NCBI RefSeq assembly: GCF_003515065.1 | Contig: NZ_QXGH01000009.1 | Span: 496,001 to 560,000, forward strand | Direction of reading: 5' to 3' | From: Nocardioides immobilis | GTDB taxonomy: Bacteria > Actinomycetota > Actinomycetes > Propionibacteriales > Nocardioidaceae | Length of the DNA stretch: 64,000 bases | In this document: positions 17,943 to 27,350 of the stretch, in pieces | Layout of the letters: each line of letters starts with the position of its first letter | Position numbering within the stretch: position 1 is the first letter of the stretch | Notes under the pieces: generated by a model | Told to the model about the DNA's origin: nothing | What the model saw: only the letters and a program-made list of their open reading frames with translations | The model's database searches: none | Made by a program: the position numbers and the translations under genes

Positions 17943-19286
17943 ATGACCCAGAGCCCCTCACAACTGCGCATTGCGATCGTCGGCGGCGGACCGGCCGGCA
18001 TCTACGCCGCCGACATCCTGACCAAGTCCGATGCCGACGTCTCGGTGGACATCCTCGAGCGGCTCCCGGCGCCCTTCGGCCTGGTCCGGTACGGCGTCGC
18101 GCCCGACCACCCCCGGATCAAGGAGATCGTCAAGGCGCTCCAGCGGGTGCTCGCCAAGCCGGAGGTCCGCCTCCTCGGCAACGTCGAGTACGGCGTCGAC
18201 GTCAAGCTCGACGACCTCCGCGACTTCTACGACGCCGTGGTCGTCGCCACCGGCGCGATGGCCGACCGCGACCTGGGCATCCCCGGCGAGGACCAGTCGT
18301 ACGGCGCCGCCGACTTCGTCTCCTGGTACGACGCCCACCCGGACGTGCCGCAGACCTGGCCCCTGGACGCCACCAGCGTGGCGGTCCTCGGTGTCGGCAA
18401 CGTGGCGCTCGACGTCGCCCGGATCCTCGCCAAGACCGGCGACGAGATGCTCACCACCGACATCCCTGCCCACGTCTTCGAGGGACTGAAGGCCAAGACC
18501 ACGACCGACGTCCACGTCTTCGCCCGCCGCGGCCCGGCGTACGCGAAGTTCTCGCCGATGGAGCTGCGCGAGCTCAACCACTCGCCCAACGTCGAGGTGA
18601 TCGTCCACCCCGAGGGCTTCGACGTCGACGAGCACGGCATGGAGCACATCGGCAAGCACAAGGCCCAGAAGATGGTGCTCGACACGCTCGCCAACTGGGT
18701 CGGCCGCGAGCCGGTCGGCAAGGCACACCGGATCCACCTGCACTTCGCCGAGGCGCCGGTCGAGATCCTCGGCGAGGACGGCGTGACCACGCTGCGCACC
18801 GAGCGCACCCGTCCGCTCGGCGACGGCGGCGTCGAGGGCACCGGGCAGGTCACCAACTGGGACGTCCAGGCCGTCTACCGCGCCGTCGGCTACCGGAGCA
18901 CGGCGCTGCCCGGCCTCCCGTTCGACGACCGCGCCGCCGTTATCCCCAACGACGGCGGCCGGGTGCTCGACCTCGACGGCGACCCGATCCCGGGCACCTA
19001 CGTCACCGGCTGGATCAAGCGCGGCCCGGTCGGCCTCATCGGTCACACCAAGAGCGACGCAGCCGAGACGATCGGCCACCTGCTGGCGGAGACCACCCCG
19101 ACCGCGGTCCTCCGCGACCCGGCCGACGTCGACGCCTACCTGGCCGAGCGCCAGGTCGACGTCGCGACCTTCGACCACTGGGAGCGGCTCAACCAGCACG
19201 AGATCGCCCTCGGCGAGGCCGAGGGACGCGAGCGGGTCAAGGTCGGCGAGCGCGAGGAGATGCTGAGGGTGGGCCGCCCGATCTGA
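17943..19286 (+). CDS. fprA: Ferredoxin--NADP+ reductase, adrenodoxin-reductase type
   Basis: A 447-aa FAD enzyme passing electrons from NADPH to ferredoxin, as for M. tuberculosis FprA. IAIVGGGPAGIYAADIL binds FAD, LPAPFGLVRYGVAPDHPRIK is the adrenodoxin-reductase signature, VLGVGNVALDVARIL binds NADP, and TGWIKRGPVGLIGHTKSDA is the conserved C-terminal motif. The ATG at 17943 follows GGAGG. In actinomycetes such reductases serve cytochromes P450 and sterol- or lipid-modifying oxygenases, though none lies beside it here. Confidence 0.93.
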   Translation: MTQSPSQLRIAIVGGGPAGIYAADILTKSDADVSVDILERLPAPFGLVRYGVAPDHPRIKEIVKALQRVLAKPEVRLLGNVEYGVDVKLDDLRDFYDAVVVATGAMADRDLGIPGEDQSYGAADFVSWYDAHPDVPQTWPLDATSVAVLGVGNVALDVARILAKTGDEMLTTDIPAHVFEGLKAKTTTDVHVFARRGPAYAKFSPMELRELNHSPNVEVIVHPEGFDVDEHGMEHIGKHKAQKMVLDTLANWVGREPVGKAHRIHLHFAEAPVEILGEDGVTTLRTERTRPLGDGGVEGTGQVTNWDVQAVYRAVGYRSTALPGLPFDDRAAVIPNDGGRVLDLDGDPIPGTYVTGWIKRGPVGLIGHTKSDAAETIGHLLAETTPTAVLRDPADVDAYLAERQVDVATFDHWERLNQHEIALGEAEGRERVKVGEREEMLRVGRPI

Positions 19287-19317
19287 CCGCTGCGCCCCCA
19301 GCGACTAAAGTCGCCAG

Positions 19318-20814
19318 GTGCCTGACCTGGACCGGATCGATCCGGACGAGCTCGCCACCACCCTCAAGGTGCTGGGCCAGCTCCATCATCTCGACCCCGC
19401 GCACCCCGACGTGCGCACGGTCAAGCACGCCACCGGGCACATGTGGAAGCTGATCAAGAAGGCCCGGCGGGCGGCGCTCCGGGAGGAGCGAGCCGCGCAC
19501 GACCAGGCGGTGATCGAGCTGACGGCGACCGGCTCCGCCCTGCGCATCGACGACGAGACGGCCGGGATCCCGCTCGTCTCGAGCGCGGCGGGTGCGTTCG
19601 CCGGCGAGCTGATCACCGCGCGCGGCTGCTACATCTGCAAGACGGACTACACGCTCGTCGACGCGTTCTACCACGGGCTCTGCCCGGACTGCGCCGCGTT
19701 CTCCCACGCCAAGCGCGACCAGCGCACGGACCTCACCGGCAAGCGGGCGCTGCTGACCGGCGGCCGGGCCAAGATCGGGATGTACATCGCGCTCCGGCTG
19801 CTGCGCGACGGCGCCGAGACCACGATCACCACCCGGTTCCCGAAGGACGCCGTACGCCGGTTCGCCGCGATGGAGGACTCCGGCGACTGGTTGCACCGGC
19901 TCAAGATCGTCGGCATCGACCTGCGCGACCCCACCCAGGTGATCGCGCTGACCGAGGAGGTCGCGGCGGCCGGCCCGCTCGACATCCTGATCAACAACGC
20001 GTGCCAGACGGTACGACGATCGCCCGGCGCGTACGCCCAGCTGGTCGAGATGGAGTCGGCGCCCCTCCCGGGCGCCATCGAGCTGCCGGAGATGGTCACG
20101 TTCGACCGGATCTCGGAGGCCCATCCGGCGGCGATCGCCGGCGCGCTGGAGGCCCATGCGGTCGCCCACCACGAGGGCGAGTCCGTCGAGGCTGCGCTGG
20201 CCGCGCAGAGCGCCGCGTCGCTCACCTCGCTCGCGCTGACGGCCGGCCACGCCTCGCTGGACGCACACCTGGCGGGCACCGCCGTCGACGCCGGCGGGCT
20301 GCTCCCCGACACGCAGACCAACAACTCCTGGACCCAGGTCGTCGACGAGGTCGACCCGCTGGAGCTGCTCGAGGTGCAGTTCTGCAACTCGATCGCTCCG
20401 TTCCTGCTGGTCTCGCGGCTCCGGCCGGCGATGCGGGCGGCCGTCGACGCCGGCGCGCGCCGCGCCTACGTGGTCAACGTCAGCGCGATGGAGGGGCAGT
20501 TCGGCGGTCGTCGCTACAAGGGCGCCGGCCACCCGCACACCAACATGGCGAAGGCGGCACTCAACATGCTGACCCGGACCTCGGCCGCCGAGATGTTCGA
20601 GACCGACAAGATCCTGATGACAGCTGTCGACACCGGCTGGATCACCGACGAGCGTCCGCACCAGGAGAAGCTCCGGATCGCGGCCGAGGGCTGGCACGCA
20701 CCGCTCGACCTGGTCGACGGCGCCGCCCGCGTCTACGACCCGATCGTGCTGGGCGAGGCCGGCGAGGACCTCTACGGCTGCTTCGTGAAGGACTACAAGC
20801 CCGCCCCCTGGTGA
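19318..20814 (+). CDS. Zinc-ribbon short-chain dehydrogenase-like protein
   Basis: A 498-aa protein with an N-terminal region of about 100 aa, a zinc-ribbon-like CX2C-X14-CX2C (C104, C107, C122, C125), and a Rossmann SDR domain from about residue 140 (LLTGGRAKIGMYIALRL, LDILINNACQT). A 100-residue insertion lies between the fold halves. The catalytic serine seems kept (S389), but the usual Tyr of YxxxK is Thr (T408, K412), so classical SDR chemistry is doubtful. It starts with GTG. A flavodoxin-fold reductase follows 29 nt on. Function unknown. Confidence 0.82.
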   Translation: MPDLDRIDPDELATTLKVLGQLHHLDPAHPDVRTVKHATGHMWKLIKKARRAALREERAAHDQAVIELTATGSALRIDDETAGIPLVSSAAGAFAGELITARGCYICKTDYTLVDAFYHGLCPDCAAFSHAKRDQRTDLTGKRALLTGGRAKIGMYIALRLLRDGAETTITTRFPKDAVRRFAAMEDSGDWLHRLKIVGIDLRDPTQVIALTEEVAAAGPLDILINNACQTVRRSPGAYAQLVEMESAPLPGAIELPEMVTFDRISEAHPAAIAGALEAHAVAHHEGESVEAALAAQSAASLTSLALTAGHASLDAHLAGTAVDAGGLLPDTQTNNSWTQVVDEVDPLELLEVQFCNSIAPFLLVSRLRPAMRAAVDAGARRAYVVNVSAMEGQFGGRRYKGAGHPHTNMAKAALNMLTRTSAAEMFETDKILMTAVDTGWITDERPHQEKLRIAAEGWHAPLDLVDGAARVYDPIVLGEAGEDLYGCFVKDYKPAPW

Positions 20815-20843
20815 CGCGCTCGCCTTCACGGGATGCTGGCCCG

Positions 20844-21557
20844 ATGACCGAGTGGGACTTCACCGGCCTCCGGGCCATGTTCATCAACTGCACGCTCAAG
20901 CGGAGCCCGGAGCCCAGCCACACGCAGGGCCTGGTCGACCGCTCGGCGGCGATCATGCGCAAGCACGGGGTCGAGGTCGAGGTGCTGAGGGCGATCGACC
21001 ATCCCATCGCCACGGGGGTCTACCCGGACATGCGCGAGCACGGCTGGGAGACCGACGCGTGGCCCGAGATCTATCCGCGGGTCCTCGACAGCGACATCCT
21101 CGTGGTCGCGGGGCCGATCTGGCTCGGCGACAACTCCTCGGTCACCAAGCAGGTCATCGAGCGGATCTACGCCCTCAGCTCGATGCTCAACGACAAGGGC
21201 CAGTACCTCTTCTACGGCCGCGTCGCCGGCTGCCTGATCACCGGCAACGAGGACGGCATCAAGCACTGTGCCCAGAACGTCCTCTACTCGCTGCAGCACG
21301 TCGGCTACACGATCCCGCCGAACGCCGACGCCGGCTGGATCGGCGAGGCCGGCCCCGGTCCGTCGTACCTCGATCCCGGCAGCGGCGGTCCCGAGAACGA
21401 CTTCACCAACCGCAACACGACCTTCATGACGTGGAACCTGCTCCACCTCGCGAAGATGCTCAAGGACGCCGGCGGCGTCCCCGGCTACGGCAACCAGCGC
21501 TCGGAGTGGAACGCCGGCACCCGGTTCGACTGGGAGAACCCGGAGTACCGCGCCTGA
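20844..21557 (+). CDS. Flavodoxin-fold NAD(P)H-dependent oxidoreductase
   Basis: A 237-aa protein of the FMN_red/NADPH-dependent reductase fold. LRAMFINCTLKRSPEPSHTQ is the phosphate-binding start of the flavodoxin fold, DILVVAGPIWLGDNSSVTKQVIER the second FMN-contact loop, and GCLITGNEDGIKHCAQNVLYSLQHVGY a typical later segment. The substrate is unknown. It is co-oriented with and 29 nt from the zinc-ribbon SDR, so they may form one redox unit. The ATG at 20844 fits the family start. Confidence 0.86.
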   Translation: MTEWDFTGLRAMFINCTLKRSPEPSHTQGLVDRSAAIMRKHGVEVEVLRAIDHPIATGVYPDMREHGWETDAWPEIYPRVLDSDILVVAGPIWLGDNSSVTKQVIERIYALSSMLNDKGQYLFYGRVAGCLITGNEDGIKHCAQNVLYSLQHVGYTIPPNADAGWIGEAGPGPSYLDPGSGGPENDFTNRNTTFMTWNLLHLAKMLKDAGGVPGYGNQRSEWNAGTRFDWENPEYRA

Positions 21558-21582
21558 CCCGTGCCGCTCGCGCTGACCGAGG

Positions 21583-21999
21583 TCAGGCGACCGACAGCGT
21601 CACCTCGACGTTGCCGCGGGTGGCGTTGGAGTAGGGGCAGACCTGGTGGGCCTGCTCCACCAGCTTCTCGGCCTCGGCGCGCTCGAGAGCGGGGAGCGCG
21701 ACCTCGAGCTGCACCGCGAGGCCGAACCCGCCCACGCCGTTCGCGCCGATCGAGACGTCGGCGACGACCTCGGAGTCGGTGACGTCGAGCTTCGCCTTGC
21801 CGGCGACGAGCTGGAGCGCGGAGTGGAAGCAGGCCGCGTAGCCGGCCGCGAAGAGCTGCTCGGGGTTGGTCGCGCCGCCGGCGCCGCCCAGCTCGCGCGG
21901 GACGCGGACGTCGGTATCGATGTGGCCGTCCGTGGACTGGACGTGACCGTTGCGCCCGTCGCCGGTGGCGACCGCGCCTGCCGTGTAGAGAATATCCAT
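21583..21999 (-). CDS. ohr: Organic hydroperoxide resistance protein
   Basis: A 138-aa thiol peroxidase reducing organic hydroperoxides in the cytosol. Both reactive cysteines are in place: C57 in AACFHSAL and C121 in VCPYSN. YTAGAVATGDGRNGHVQS and GATNPEQLFAAGYAACF are family signatures. The ATG at 21999 gives MDILYTAGAV, the usual start. It is divergent from the MarR-type ohrR across 39 bp containing an inverted repeat, the standard peroxide-sensing arrangement. Confidence 0.95.
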   Translation of the reverse strand: MDILYTAGAVATGDGRNGHVQSTDGHIDTDVRVPRELGGAGGATNPEQLFAAGYAACFHSALQLVAGKAKLDVTDSEVVADVSIGANGVGGFGLAVQLEVALPALERAEAEKLVEQAHQVCPYSNATRGNVEVTLSVA

Positions 22000-22016
22000 G
22001 TGCACCACTATATTGC

Positions 22017-22033
22017 GCACAATTGATTTGTGC
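22017..22033. promoter_or_regulatory. OhrR operator
   Basis: GCACAA-TTGAT-TTGTGC is a perfect inverted repeat in an AT-rich stretch between ohr and ohrR, 17 bp from ohr and just before the ohrR start. It is the expected site for OhrR repression of both genes. Confidence 0.6.
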
Positions 22034-22038
22034 AAGTT

Positions 22039-22494
22039 ATGCTGGGTCACATGACCGGCTACCCGCAGCTCGCCCTCAGCGCGCAGCTCTGCCTCCCGTT
22101 GTACGCCGCCGCGCGCGCCGTCACGCGTCGCTACGGCGAGGTGCTGAGCGACCTCGGCCTGACGTATCCCCAGTACCTGACGATGCTCGCGCTCTGGGAC
22201 GCGGACGCTCCGCTGACCGTGGGCGAGATCGGCGAGCGCCTGCGACTCGACTCGGGCACGCTGACGCCGGTCCTCAAGCGACTCGAGAGCGCGGGACACG
22301 TGGCCCGCCGCCGCGACAGCGCCGACGAGAGGCGGGTCCTCGTGGAGGTGACGCCCGAGGGTGCGCGGCTCCGGGAGCAGGTCGCCGACGTACCCGAGCG
22401 CGCCTGGGAGGGTACGGCGCTCACTGCCGCCGACGCCCGGCAGCTGCGCGGGCTCCTCGACCGGCTGTTGGACGGGCTGGACGCCAGCGCGTAG
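22039..22494 (+). CDS. ohrR: MarR-family organic peroxide sensor OhrR
   Basis: A 151-aa dimeric winged-helix repressor of ohr. LSAQLCLPLYAAARAVTRRYGEVLSDLGLTYPQYL carries the peroxide-sensing cysteine (QLC) and conserved tyrosines of OhrR. LTVGEIGERLRLDSGTLTPVLKRLESAGHVARRR is the recognition helix and DERRVLVEVTPEG the wing. The start is uncertain among GTG 22030, ATG 22039 and ATG 22051, as none has a clear ribosome site. Confidence 0.9.
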   Translation: MLGHMTGYPQLALSAQLCLPLYAAARAVTRRYGEVLSDLGLTYPQYLTMLALWDADAPLTVGEIGERLRLDSGTLTPVLKRLESAGHVARRRDSADERRVLVEVTPEGARLREQVADVPERAWEGTALTAADARQLRGLLDRLLDGLDASA

Positions 22495-22539
22495 GACTAG
22501 CATGCGTCCGGGAGGGCCTGGAACCGCAGGAGGTGCGGC

Positions 22540-23592
22540 TTGCTGGCGATCACGTTCGCAGACCTCCGCATGCGGTTCCGGCAGTTCTTCATCGCCGTCG
22601 TCGGCGCGGGCGTGACCTTCGCCCTCGCGCTGCTGCTCTCCGGGATGGTGAGCGGCTTCCACAACGAGATCGACCGCACCGTGGCGTCCGCCGAAGCCGA
22701 CGGCTGGGTCGTCCAGAGCGGGACGTCCGGCCCGTTCACCTCGACCAGCGGCATTCCGGGGTCCACGGTCAGCGAGCTCGCCTCGGTCGAGGGCATCGAC
22801 GACGCCAGCGGGATGGTCCTCTCCCTGCAGTCGGTGTTCCGGGAGGGGCGTGACCCGTTCCGGATCATGATGATCGGCGCGGACGTGGGACGCCCGGGAC
22901 AGGTCACCCCGGACGAGGGCGAGCCCGTGGGCGGCGACGACGAAGCGGTTGCGGACGAGCGGCTCGGCCTCGAGATCGGCGAGACCTTCACACTGGGTGG
23001 GAGCGAGTTCGAGATCGTCGGCCTGGTCTCGGGGTTGACGATGCTGGGCGGTACGCCGAACGCGTGGATCAGCCTGCCCGCAGCACAGGACGCCCTCTTC
23101 CAGGGTGAGGACATCGTCACCACGATCGTGGTGCAGGGAGAGCCCGAAGCCCTGCCCGACGGGCTCGTCGTCATGACGAACGACGAGGTCGAGGAGGACA
23201 GCCTCGGCCCGATGAAGGACGCAGTCTCCTCCGTCGACGCCTCCCGCTACCTGATGTGGGCGGTCGCGACGATCATCGTCGCGGCGCTCATCTACGTCTC
23301 CGCGCTCCAGCGGACGCGCGACTTCGCCGTACTCAAGGCGGTCGGCGCGTCGTCGACGTCGCTGTTCCTCGGCGTCGCACTCCAGGCGGTGCTCGTGTGC
23401 CTCGCGGCTGCAGCCTTCGCCTTCGCGGTCTCCGGCTTCCTCCGCCCGCTCTACAAGGTTCCCGTCGAGGTGCCCGGTACGGCGTACCTCCTGACCCCGT
23501 TGATCGCCATCGGGGTCGGACTCCTCTCCTCGCTGGTCGCGCTGCGACAAGCCGTCAAGGCGGACCCGGCGCTCGCGTTCGGGGGCAGCTGA
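22540..23592 (+). CDS. FtsX-like ABC transporter permease
   Basis: A 350-aa permease of the MacB/DevC type: one N-terminal helix (about 14-36), an extracytoplasmic domain of about 215 residues, and three C-terminal helices with LQRTRDFAVLKAVGASSTSLFLGVALQA, the FtsX motif. It starts with TTG at 22540, chosen because AGGAGG lies 7 nt upstream and the protein begins MLAITFADLRMRFRQFF. The stop overlaps the ATPase ATG (TGATG), so the two form one exporter. The substrate, perhaps a lipid or peptide, is unknown. Confidence 0.87.
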   Translation: MLAITFADLRMRFRQFFIAVVGAGVTFALALLLSGMVSGFHNEIDRTVASAEADGWVVQSGTSGPFTSTSGIPGSTVSELASVEGIDDASGMVLSLQSVFREGRDPFRIMMIGADVGRPGQVTPDEGEPVGGDDEAVADERLGLEIGETFTLGGSEFEIVGLVSGLTMLGGTPNAWISLPAAQDALFQGEDIVTTIVVQGEPEALPDGLVVMTNDEVEEDSLGPMKDAVSSVDASRYLMWAVATIIVAALIYVSALQRTRDFAVLKAVGASSTSLFLGVALQAVLVCLAAAAFAFAVSGFLRPLYKVPVEVPGTAYLLTPLIAIGVGLLSSLVALRQAVKADPALAFGGS

Positions 23593-24557
23593 TGCCGGAC
23601 CTCGTGGTCAGCGACCTCACCGTCGAGTTCGACTCGGGCGGCTATCCGATCCGCCCACTGGACCACCTGTCCATCACGGCGGCAGACGGAGAGCTGGTCG
23701 TCCTGCTCGGGCCGAGCGGCTGCGGCAAGACGACCCTCCTGGCCTGCCTGGCCGGGCTGCTCACGCCGGCGGAGGGGAGGATCAGGCTCGGCGACACCGA
23801 GCCGCTCACGATGGGGCAGAAGGACCTGGCGGACTACCGCCGCCGGCACGTCGGTGTGGTCTTCCAGGCGTTCAACCTCATCCCCAGCCTCACCGCGCTC
23901 GGCAACGTGGTCGCGCCGATGACCCTCGCCGGGGTACGTCGTCCCGAGGCGCGCCGGCGGGCCGAGACGCTGCTCACCAATGTGGGGCTCGAGGAACGGA
24001 TGCACCACCGGCCGAGCAAGATGTCCGGCGGTCAGCAACAGCGGGTCGCCATCGCCCGGGCCCTGGTCCACGACCCGCGACTGGTGCTCGCCGACGAGCC
24101 GACCGCCCACCTCGACCACATCCAGGTCGAGGGCATCCTCCGTCTGGTCCGCGAGCTCGCGCAGCCCGGGCGGATCGTGGTCGTCGCCACCCACGACGAC
24201 CGGATCACCTACATCGCCGACCGGGTCGTCGAGCTGGCCGCGAGCGGCCCGGTCGCCGAGCGCGAGCCGGAGGACGTCGTACTCGCCGACGGCGAGGTGC
24301 TCTTCCGCCAGGGCGACCCTGGCGAGCTGGTGTACGTCGTGAAGATCGGCTCCGTGGAGATCTACCACGAGCTCTCCGACGGCCGCGAGCAACGGGTCGA
24401 GGTCCTGGGTCCCGGCCGTTACGTCGGCGAGCTCGCACCGCTGCTCCGCCTGCCGCGGAGCGCCTCGGTCCGGGCCGTCGGGAACGCGGTGGTCACCGGC
24501 TACACGCTGCGCCGGTTCCGGCAGAACCACCCCTCGCACTGGCTGGCGAAGTCGTAG
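23592..24557 (+). CDS. ABC transporter ATPase fused to a cyclic-nucleotide-binding domain
   Basis: A 321-aa ATPase. Residues 1 to about 225 are a MacB/LolD-type ABC domain: Walker A GPSGCGKTT (40-48), signature MSGGQQQRVAIARAL, Walker B RLVLADEPT. Residues about 235-312 form a cNMP-binding beta-barrel with the phosphate-binding cassette GELAPLLRLPRSASVRA, whose Glu and Arg are both kept. That suggests direct control of export by cAMP or a related nucleotide. It is translationally coupled to the FtsX-like permease and converges on guaA with 3 nt between the stops. Confidence 0.9.
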   Translation: MPDLVVSDLTVEFDSGGYPIRPLDHLSITAADGELVVLLGPSGCGKTTLLACLAGLLTPAEGRIRLGDTEPLTMGQKDLADYRRRHVGVVFQAFNLIPSLTALGNVVAPMTLAGVRRPEARRRAETLLTNVGLEERMHHRPSKMSGGQQQRVAIARALVHDPRLVLADEPTAHLDHIQVEGILRLVRELAQPGRIVVVATHDDRITYIADRVVELAASGPVAEREPEDVVLADGEVLFRQGDPGELVYVVKIGSVEIYHELSDGREQRVEVLGPGRYVGELAPLLRLPRSASVRAVGNAVVTGYTLRRFRQNHPSHWLAKS

Positions 24558-24560
24558 GGG

Positions 24561-26141
24561 CTACTCCCACTCGATGGTGCCGGGCGGCTTGGACGTGATG
24601 TCCACCGTGACCCGGTTGATCTCCCGGACCTCGTTGGTGATCCGGGTCGAGATCCGCTCGAGGACGTCGTACGGAATGCGTGCCCAGTCGGCGGTCATCG
24701 CGTCCTCGGACGTGACCGGCCGCAGGACGACCGGGTGGCCATAGGTGCGGCCGTCACCCTGGACGCCGACGGAGCGAACGTCGGCGAGGAGTACGACGGG
24801 GAACTGCCAGATGTCGCGGTCCAGGCCCGCCGCAGTCAGCTCGGCGCGGGCGATCGCGTCGGCCTCGCGCAGGATGTCGAGCCGCTCGCGGGTGACCTCG
24901 CCGATGATCCGGATGCCGAGGCCGGGGCCGGGGAACGGGTGCCGCCAGACGATCTCGGGCGGCAGGCCGAGCTGCTCGCCGACCAGCCGGACCTCGTCCT
25001 TGAAGAGGGTGCGCAGCGGCTCGACCAACTCGAACTCGAGGTCCTCCGGAAGCCCGCCGACGTTGTGGTGCGACTTGATGTTGGACGTGCCCGCTCCCCC
25101 GCCGGACTCGACGACGTCGGGGTAGAGCGTGCCCTGCACGAGGAACGAGACCGTGGCGCCCTCGGGGGCGCTCTTGATGATCTCGACCTCGGCCGCCTCG
25201 AACGTGCGGATGAACTCGCGGCCGATGATCTTGCGCTTGGTCTCGGGGTCGGTGACGCCGGCGAGCGCCTCGAGGAACTGCTTCTCCGCGTCGACGACGA
25301 CCAGCTTGGTGCCGGTCGCCGCCACGAAGTCGCGCTCGATCTGCTCTGTCTCGCCCTTCCGCATCAGGCCGTGGTCGACGTAGACACACGTGAGCCGGTC
25401 GCCGACCGCCTTCTGCACGATGGCGGCCGCGACGGCGGAGTCGACCCCGCCGGACAGCGCGCAGATCGCGCGTCCGTCAGGTCCGATCTGCTCGCGGATC
25501 CGCTCGATCTGCTCGTCCGCGATGTTGCCGATCGTCCAGGTCTGGCCGCAGCCGGCGATGTCCCACAGGAAGTGCTCGAGCACCTTCTGGCCGTGCTCGG
25601 TGTGCAGCACCTCCGGGTGCCACTGGACGCCGGCGAAGCCACGGTCGACGTTCTCGAACGCCGCGACCGGCGTGACCGCGGTGGACGCGAGCACCTCGAA
25701 GCCCTCCGGCGCCGCGGTCACCGAGTCGCCGTGGGACATCCACACGTTGTGCTCGGTCGGGATGCCGCCGAGCAGGGTCCCCGCGTGTCCGACGTGCACG
25801 CGGGTGCGGCCGTACTCGCGGGCGCCGGTCGCGTCGACCTGGCCACCGAGTCCCTGCGCCATCAGCTGGAAGCCGTAGCACATGCCGAAGACCGCCGTAC
25901 CGGTCTCGAAGATGGCCGGGTCCAGGCTCGGCGCGTCCTCCGCGTAGACCGACGACGGGCCCCCGGAGAGGATGATCGCCTTCGGCCCCTTGGCCACCAT
26001 CTCGGCCACCGGCATCGTGTGCGGCACGATCTCGGAGTAGACCCGCGCCTCCCGCACCCGCCGGGCGATCAGCTGGGCGTACTGCGCCCCGAAGTCGACC
26101 ACCAGGACCAGATCGTGCTCAGAATTGCCAGGCGCCGTCAT
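24561..26141 (-). CDS. guaA: GMP synthase (glutamine-hydrolysing)
   Basis: Converts XMP to GMP using ATP and glutamine, the last step of guanylate synthesis. The 526-aa protein has an N-terminal class-I amidotransferase domain with nucleophile C88 in GMCYGFQ and the QWHPEV His-Glu pair, a PP-loop ATPase domain with [12 protein letters not shown], and the C-terminal dimer domain ending KPPGTIEWE. The length is normal. It belongs to the same minus-strand skeleton as guaB3 and guaB further along. Confidence 0.97.
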   Translation of the reverse strand: MTAPGNSEHDLVLVVDFGAQYAQLIARRVREARVYSEIVPHTMPVAEMVAKGPKAIILSGGPSSVYAEDAPSLDPAIFETGTAVFGMCYGFQLMAQGLGGQVDATGAREYGRTRVHVGHAGTLLGGIPTEHNVWMSHGDSVTAAPEGFEVLASTAVTPVAAFENVDRGFAGVQWHPEVLHTEHGQKVLEHFLWDIAGCGQTWTIGNIADEQIERIREQIGPDGRAICALSGGVDSAVAAAIVQKAVGDRLTCVYVDHGLMRKGETEQIERDFVAATGTKLVVVDAEKQFLEALAGVTDPETKRKIIGREFIRTFEAAEVEIIKSAPEGATVSFLVQGTLYPDVVESGGGAGTSNIKSHHNVGGLPEDLEFELVEPLRTLFKDEVRLVGEQLGLPPEIVWRHPFPGPGLGIRIIGEVTRERLDILREADAIARAELTAAGLDRDIWQFPVVLLADVRSVGVQGDGRTYGHPVVLRPVTSEDAMTADWARIPYDVLERISTRITNEVREINRVTVDITSKPPGTIEWE

Positions 26142-26183
26142 GGCCGGATCCTATCGAGCGTCGGGGGTCGGTCCGGCATCCGC

Positions 26184-26244
26184 GTCGTACCTGAACTTTC
26201 GGCCCTGGAATCGCGGAAATTGGGGCCGGAAGTTCAGGTACGAC
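26184..26244. repeat. 61-bp palindromic repeat, copy A
   Basis: The arms 26184-26206 and 26222-26244 (23 nt) start GTCGTACCTGAACTTTCGG and enclose a 15-nt loop. There is one A/C mismatch and one G-T pair. It lies between guaA and the nuclease-like gene and supplies the latter's last codons and TGA stop. Confidence 0.85.
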
Positions 26245-27271
26245 GACGCAGCCAGATCGCGCGCTCCGACTGACTCAACGCCCGACGACGGGCCACCGTC
26301 GAGGTGTCGACCCACCAGTCGGGCTGGTCCAGGGTCCACGAGCCGCTCAGTGGACGGCGACCCGCCCGGTCATAGGCGGCGCGGAGTCGGCGCTCGACGT
26401 TGTCGACGTCGTAGCGGTCGGCCGACATCATGGTCACCACCTCGATGCCGTGGTGCCGGTAGGCGGCCTCCTTGTCGAGGTCGCGGCGGAACGGATCCTC
26501 GTCGAGATGCACCCGGCCGTTGTACTCGCCCGCAACGCCCGTCATGGGGTCGAACAGGTCGGGTGTGAAGAGGTGGTTGCCGCTGCGGTCAAAGACCGGT
26601 GCGTTGCACAGGAGGACGGGGCAGGTGACCGCGGCGTCCCACATCAGTCGCATGGTCACCTCCTGGGGAGACCACGTGTTCTCCCGTGCCAGCGGCAGCG
26701 CACGTCGCGTCAGCTTGATGCCCTGACGTGCCACCAGGCGGTCGACGTACGTCGAGAGGTCCTCAAGGTCGATGAAGTCGTCGTAAGCCGCCATGTCGAT
26801 GACCTGCACCGCCCGGACCAGGGTTCGCGCCCGCCTGGTCTCGAAGGTGACGGACCGGTTGGGCACGGTGATACGAAGACCATCGACCGTGGTGATGTCG
26901 CTCTCGAACAGCCAGTCCTCCGACGGCAACAATCCGGAACGCTGGGCCGTGAGGCGCTGATCATCCAGCGCGACCGGAACCGGGAGTCTCGTCGCGCCGT
27001 CGGCGCCGAGTCCGGTGAACCACCGGCCACGCTCCCACCCCAGGGCCGCCCATCCCGTCACCGCCGCCGTGTCGGGAAGACCCGCCATCGCCTCGACGAT
27101 CCGCTGGTCGAGCCGATCCGGGTCGGCCTCGGTCGGGACGTACCACCCTCGGCCGACCCGGCGCCACTTCTTCTTGTTCCGGACTGCCTTGGGTGTCGGC
27201 CCGTCGATGCCCTTCGGGTCCACGCGGACCGGTAGAACGACTCCGGCACGGGTGATGTCCTCGATTCCCAT
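26234..27271 (-). CDS. AbiEi-like / DUF559-type nuclease-fold protein
   Basis: A 345-aa protein of a family common in Nocardioides-like genomes. The N-terminal third (KKWRRVGRGWYVPTEADPDRLDQRIVEA, then AAVTGWAALGWERG) resembles AbiEi-type antitoxin/winged-helix proteins. The C-terminal third resembles a Vsr/DUF559 PD-(D/E)XK fold: ENTWSPQEVTMRLMW, FTPDLFDPMTGVAGEYNGRVHL, then RRDLDKEAAYRHHGIEVV. Nuclease activity is inferred. It sits alone between two copies of a 61-bp palindrome; copy A provides its last residues (RRT) and stop. That context suggests a cassette. No toxin partner is present. Confidence 0.72.
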   Translation of the reverse strand: MGIEDITRAGVVLPVRVDPKGIDGPTPKAVRNKKKWRRVGRGWYVPTEADPDRLDQRIVEAMAGLPDTAAVTGWAALGWERGRWFTGLGADGATRLPVPVALDDQRLTAQRSGLLPSEDWLFESDITTVDGLRITVPNRSVTFETRRARTLVRAVQVIDMAAYDDFIDLEDLSTYVDRLVARQGIKLTRRALPLARENTWSPQEVTMRLMWDAAVTCPVLLCNAPVFDRSGNHLFTPDLFDPMTGVAGEYNGRVHLDEDPFRRDLDKEAAYRHHGIEVVTMMSADRYDVDNVERRLRAAYDRAGRRPLSGSWTLDQPDWWVDTSTVARRRALSQSERAIWLRRRT

Positions 27272-27350
27272 GTGCAGCCGAGTGCCACGCGCCGCGAGAC
27301 CCGAATCGGGGTTCGCCGGATATCCACAGCCGTGGCCAGCCGGGCAGTTC

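Noticed and set aside
17925..17943. Upstream start for fprA
   Set aside because: The ATG at 17943 has GGAGG at proper spacing, and MTQSPSQLRIAIVGGG fits the family.
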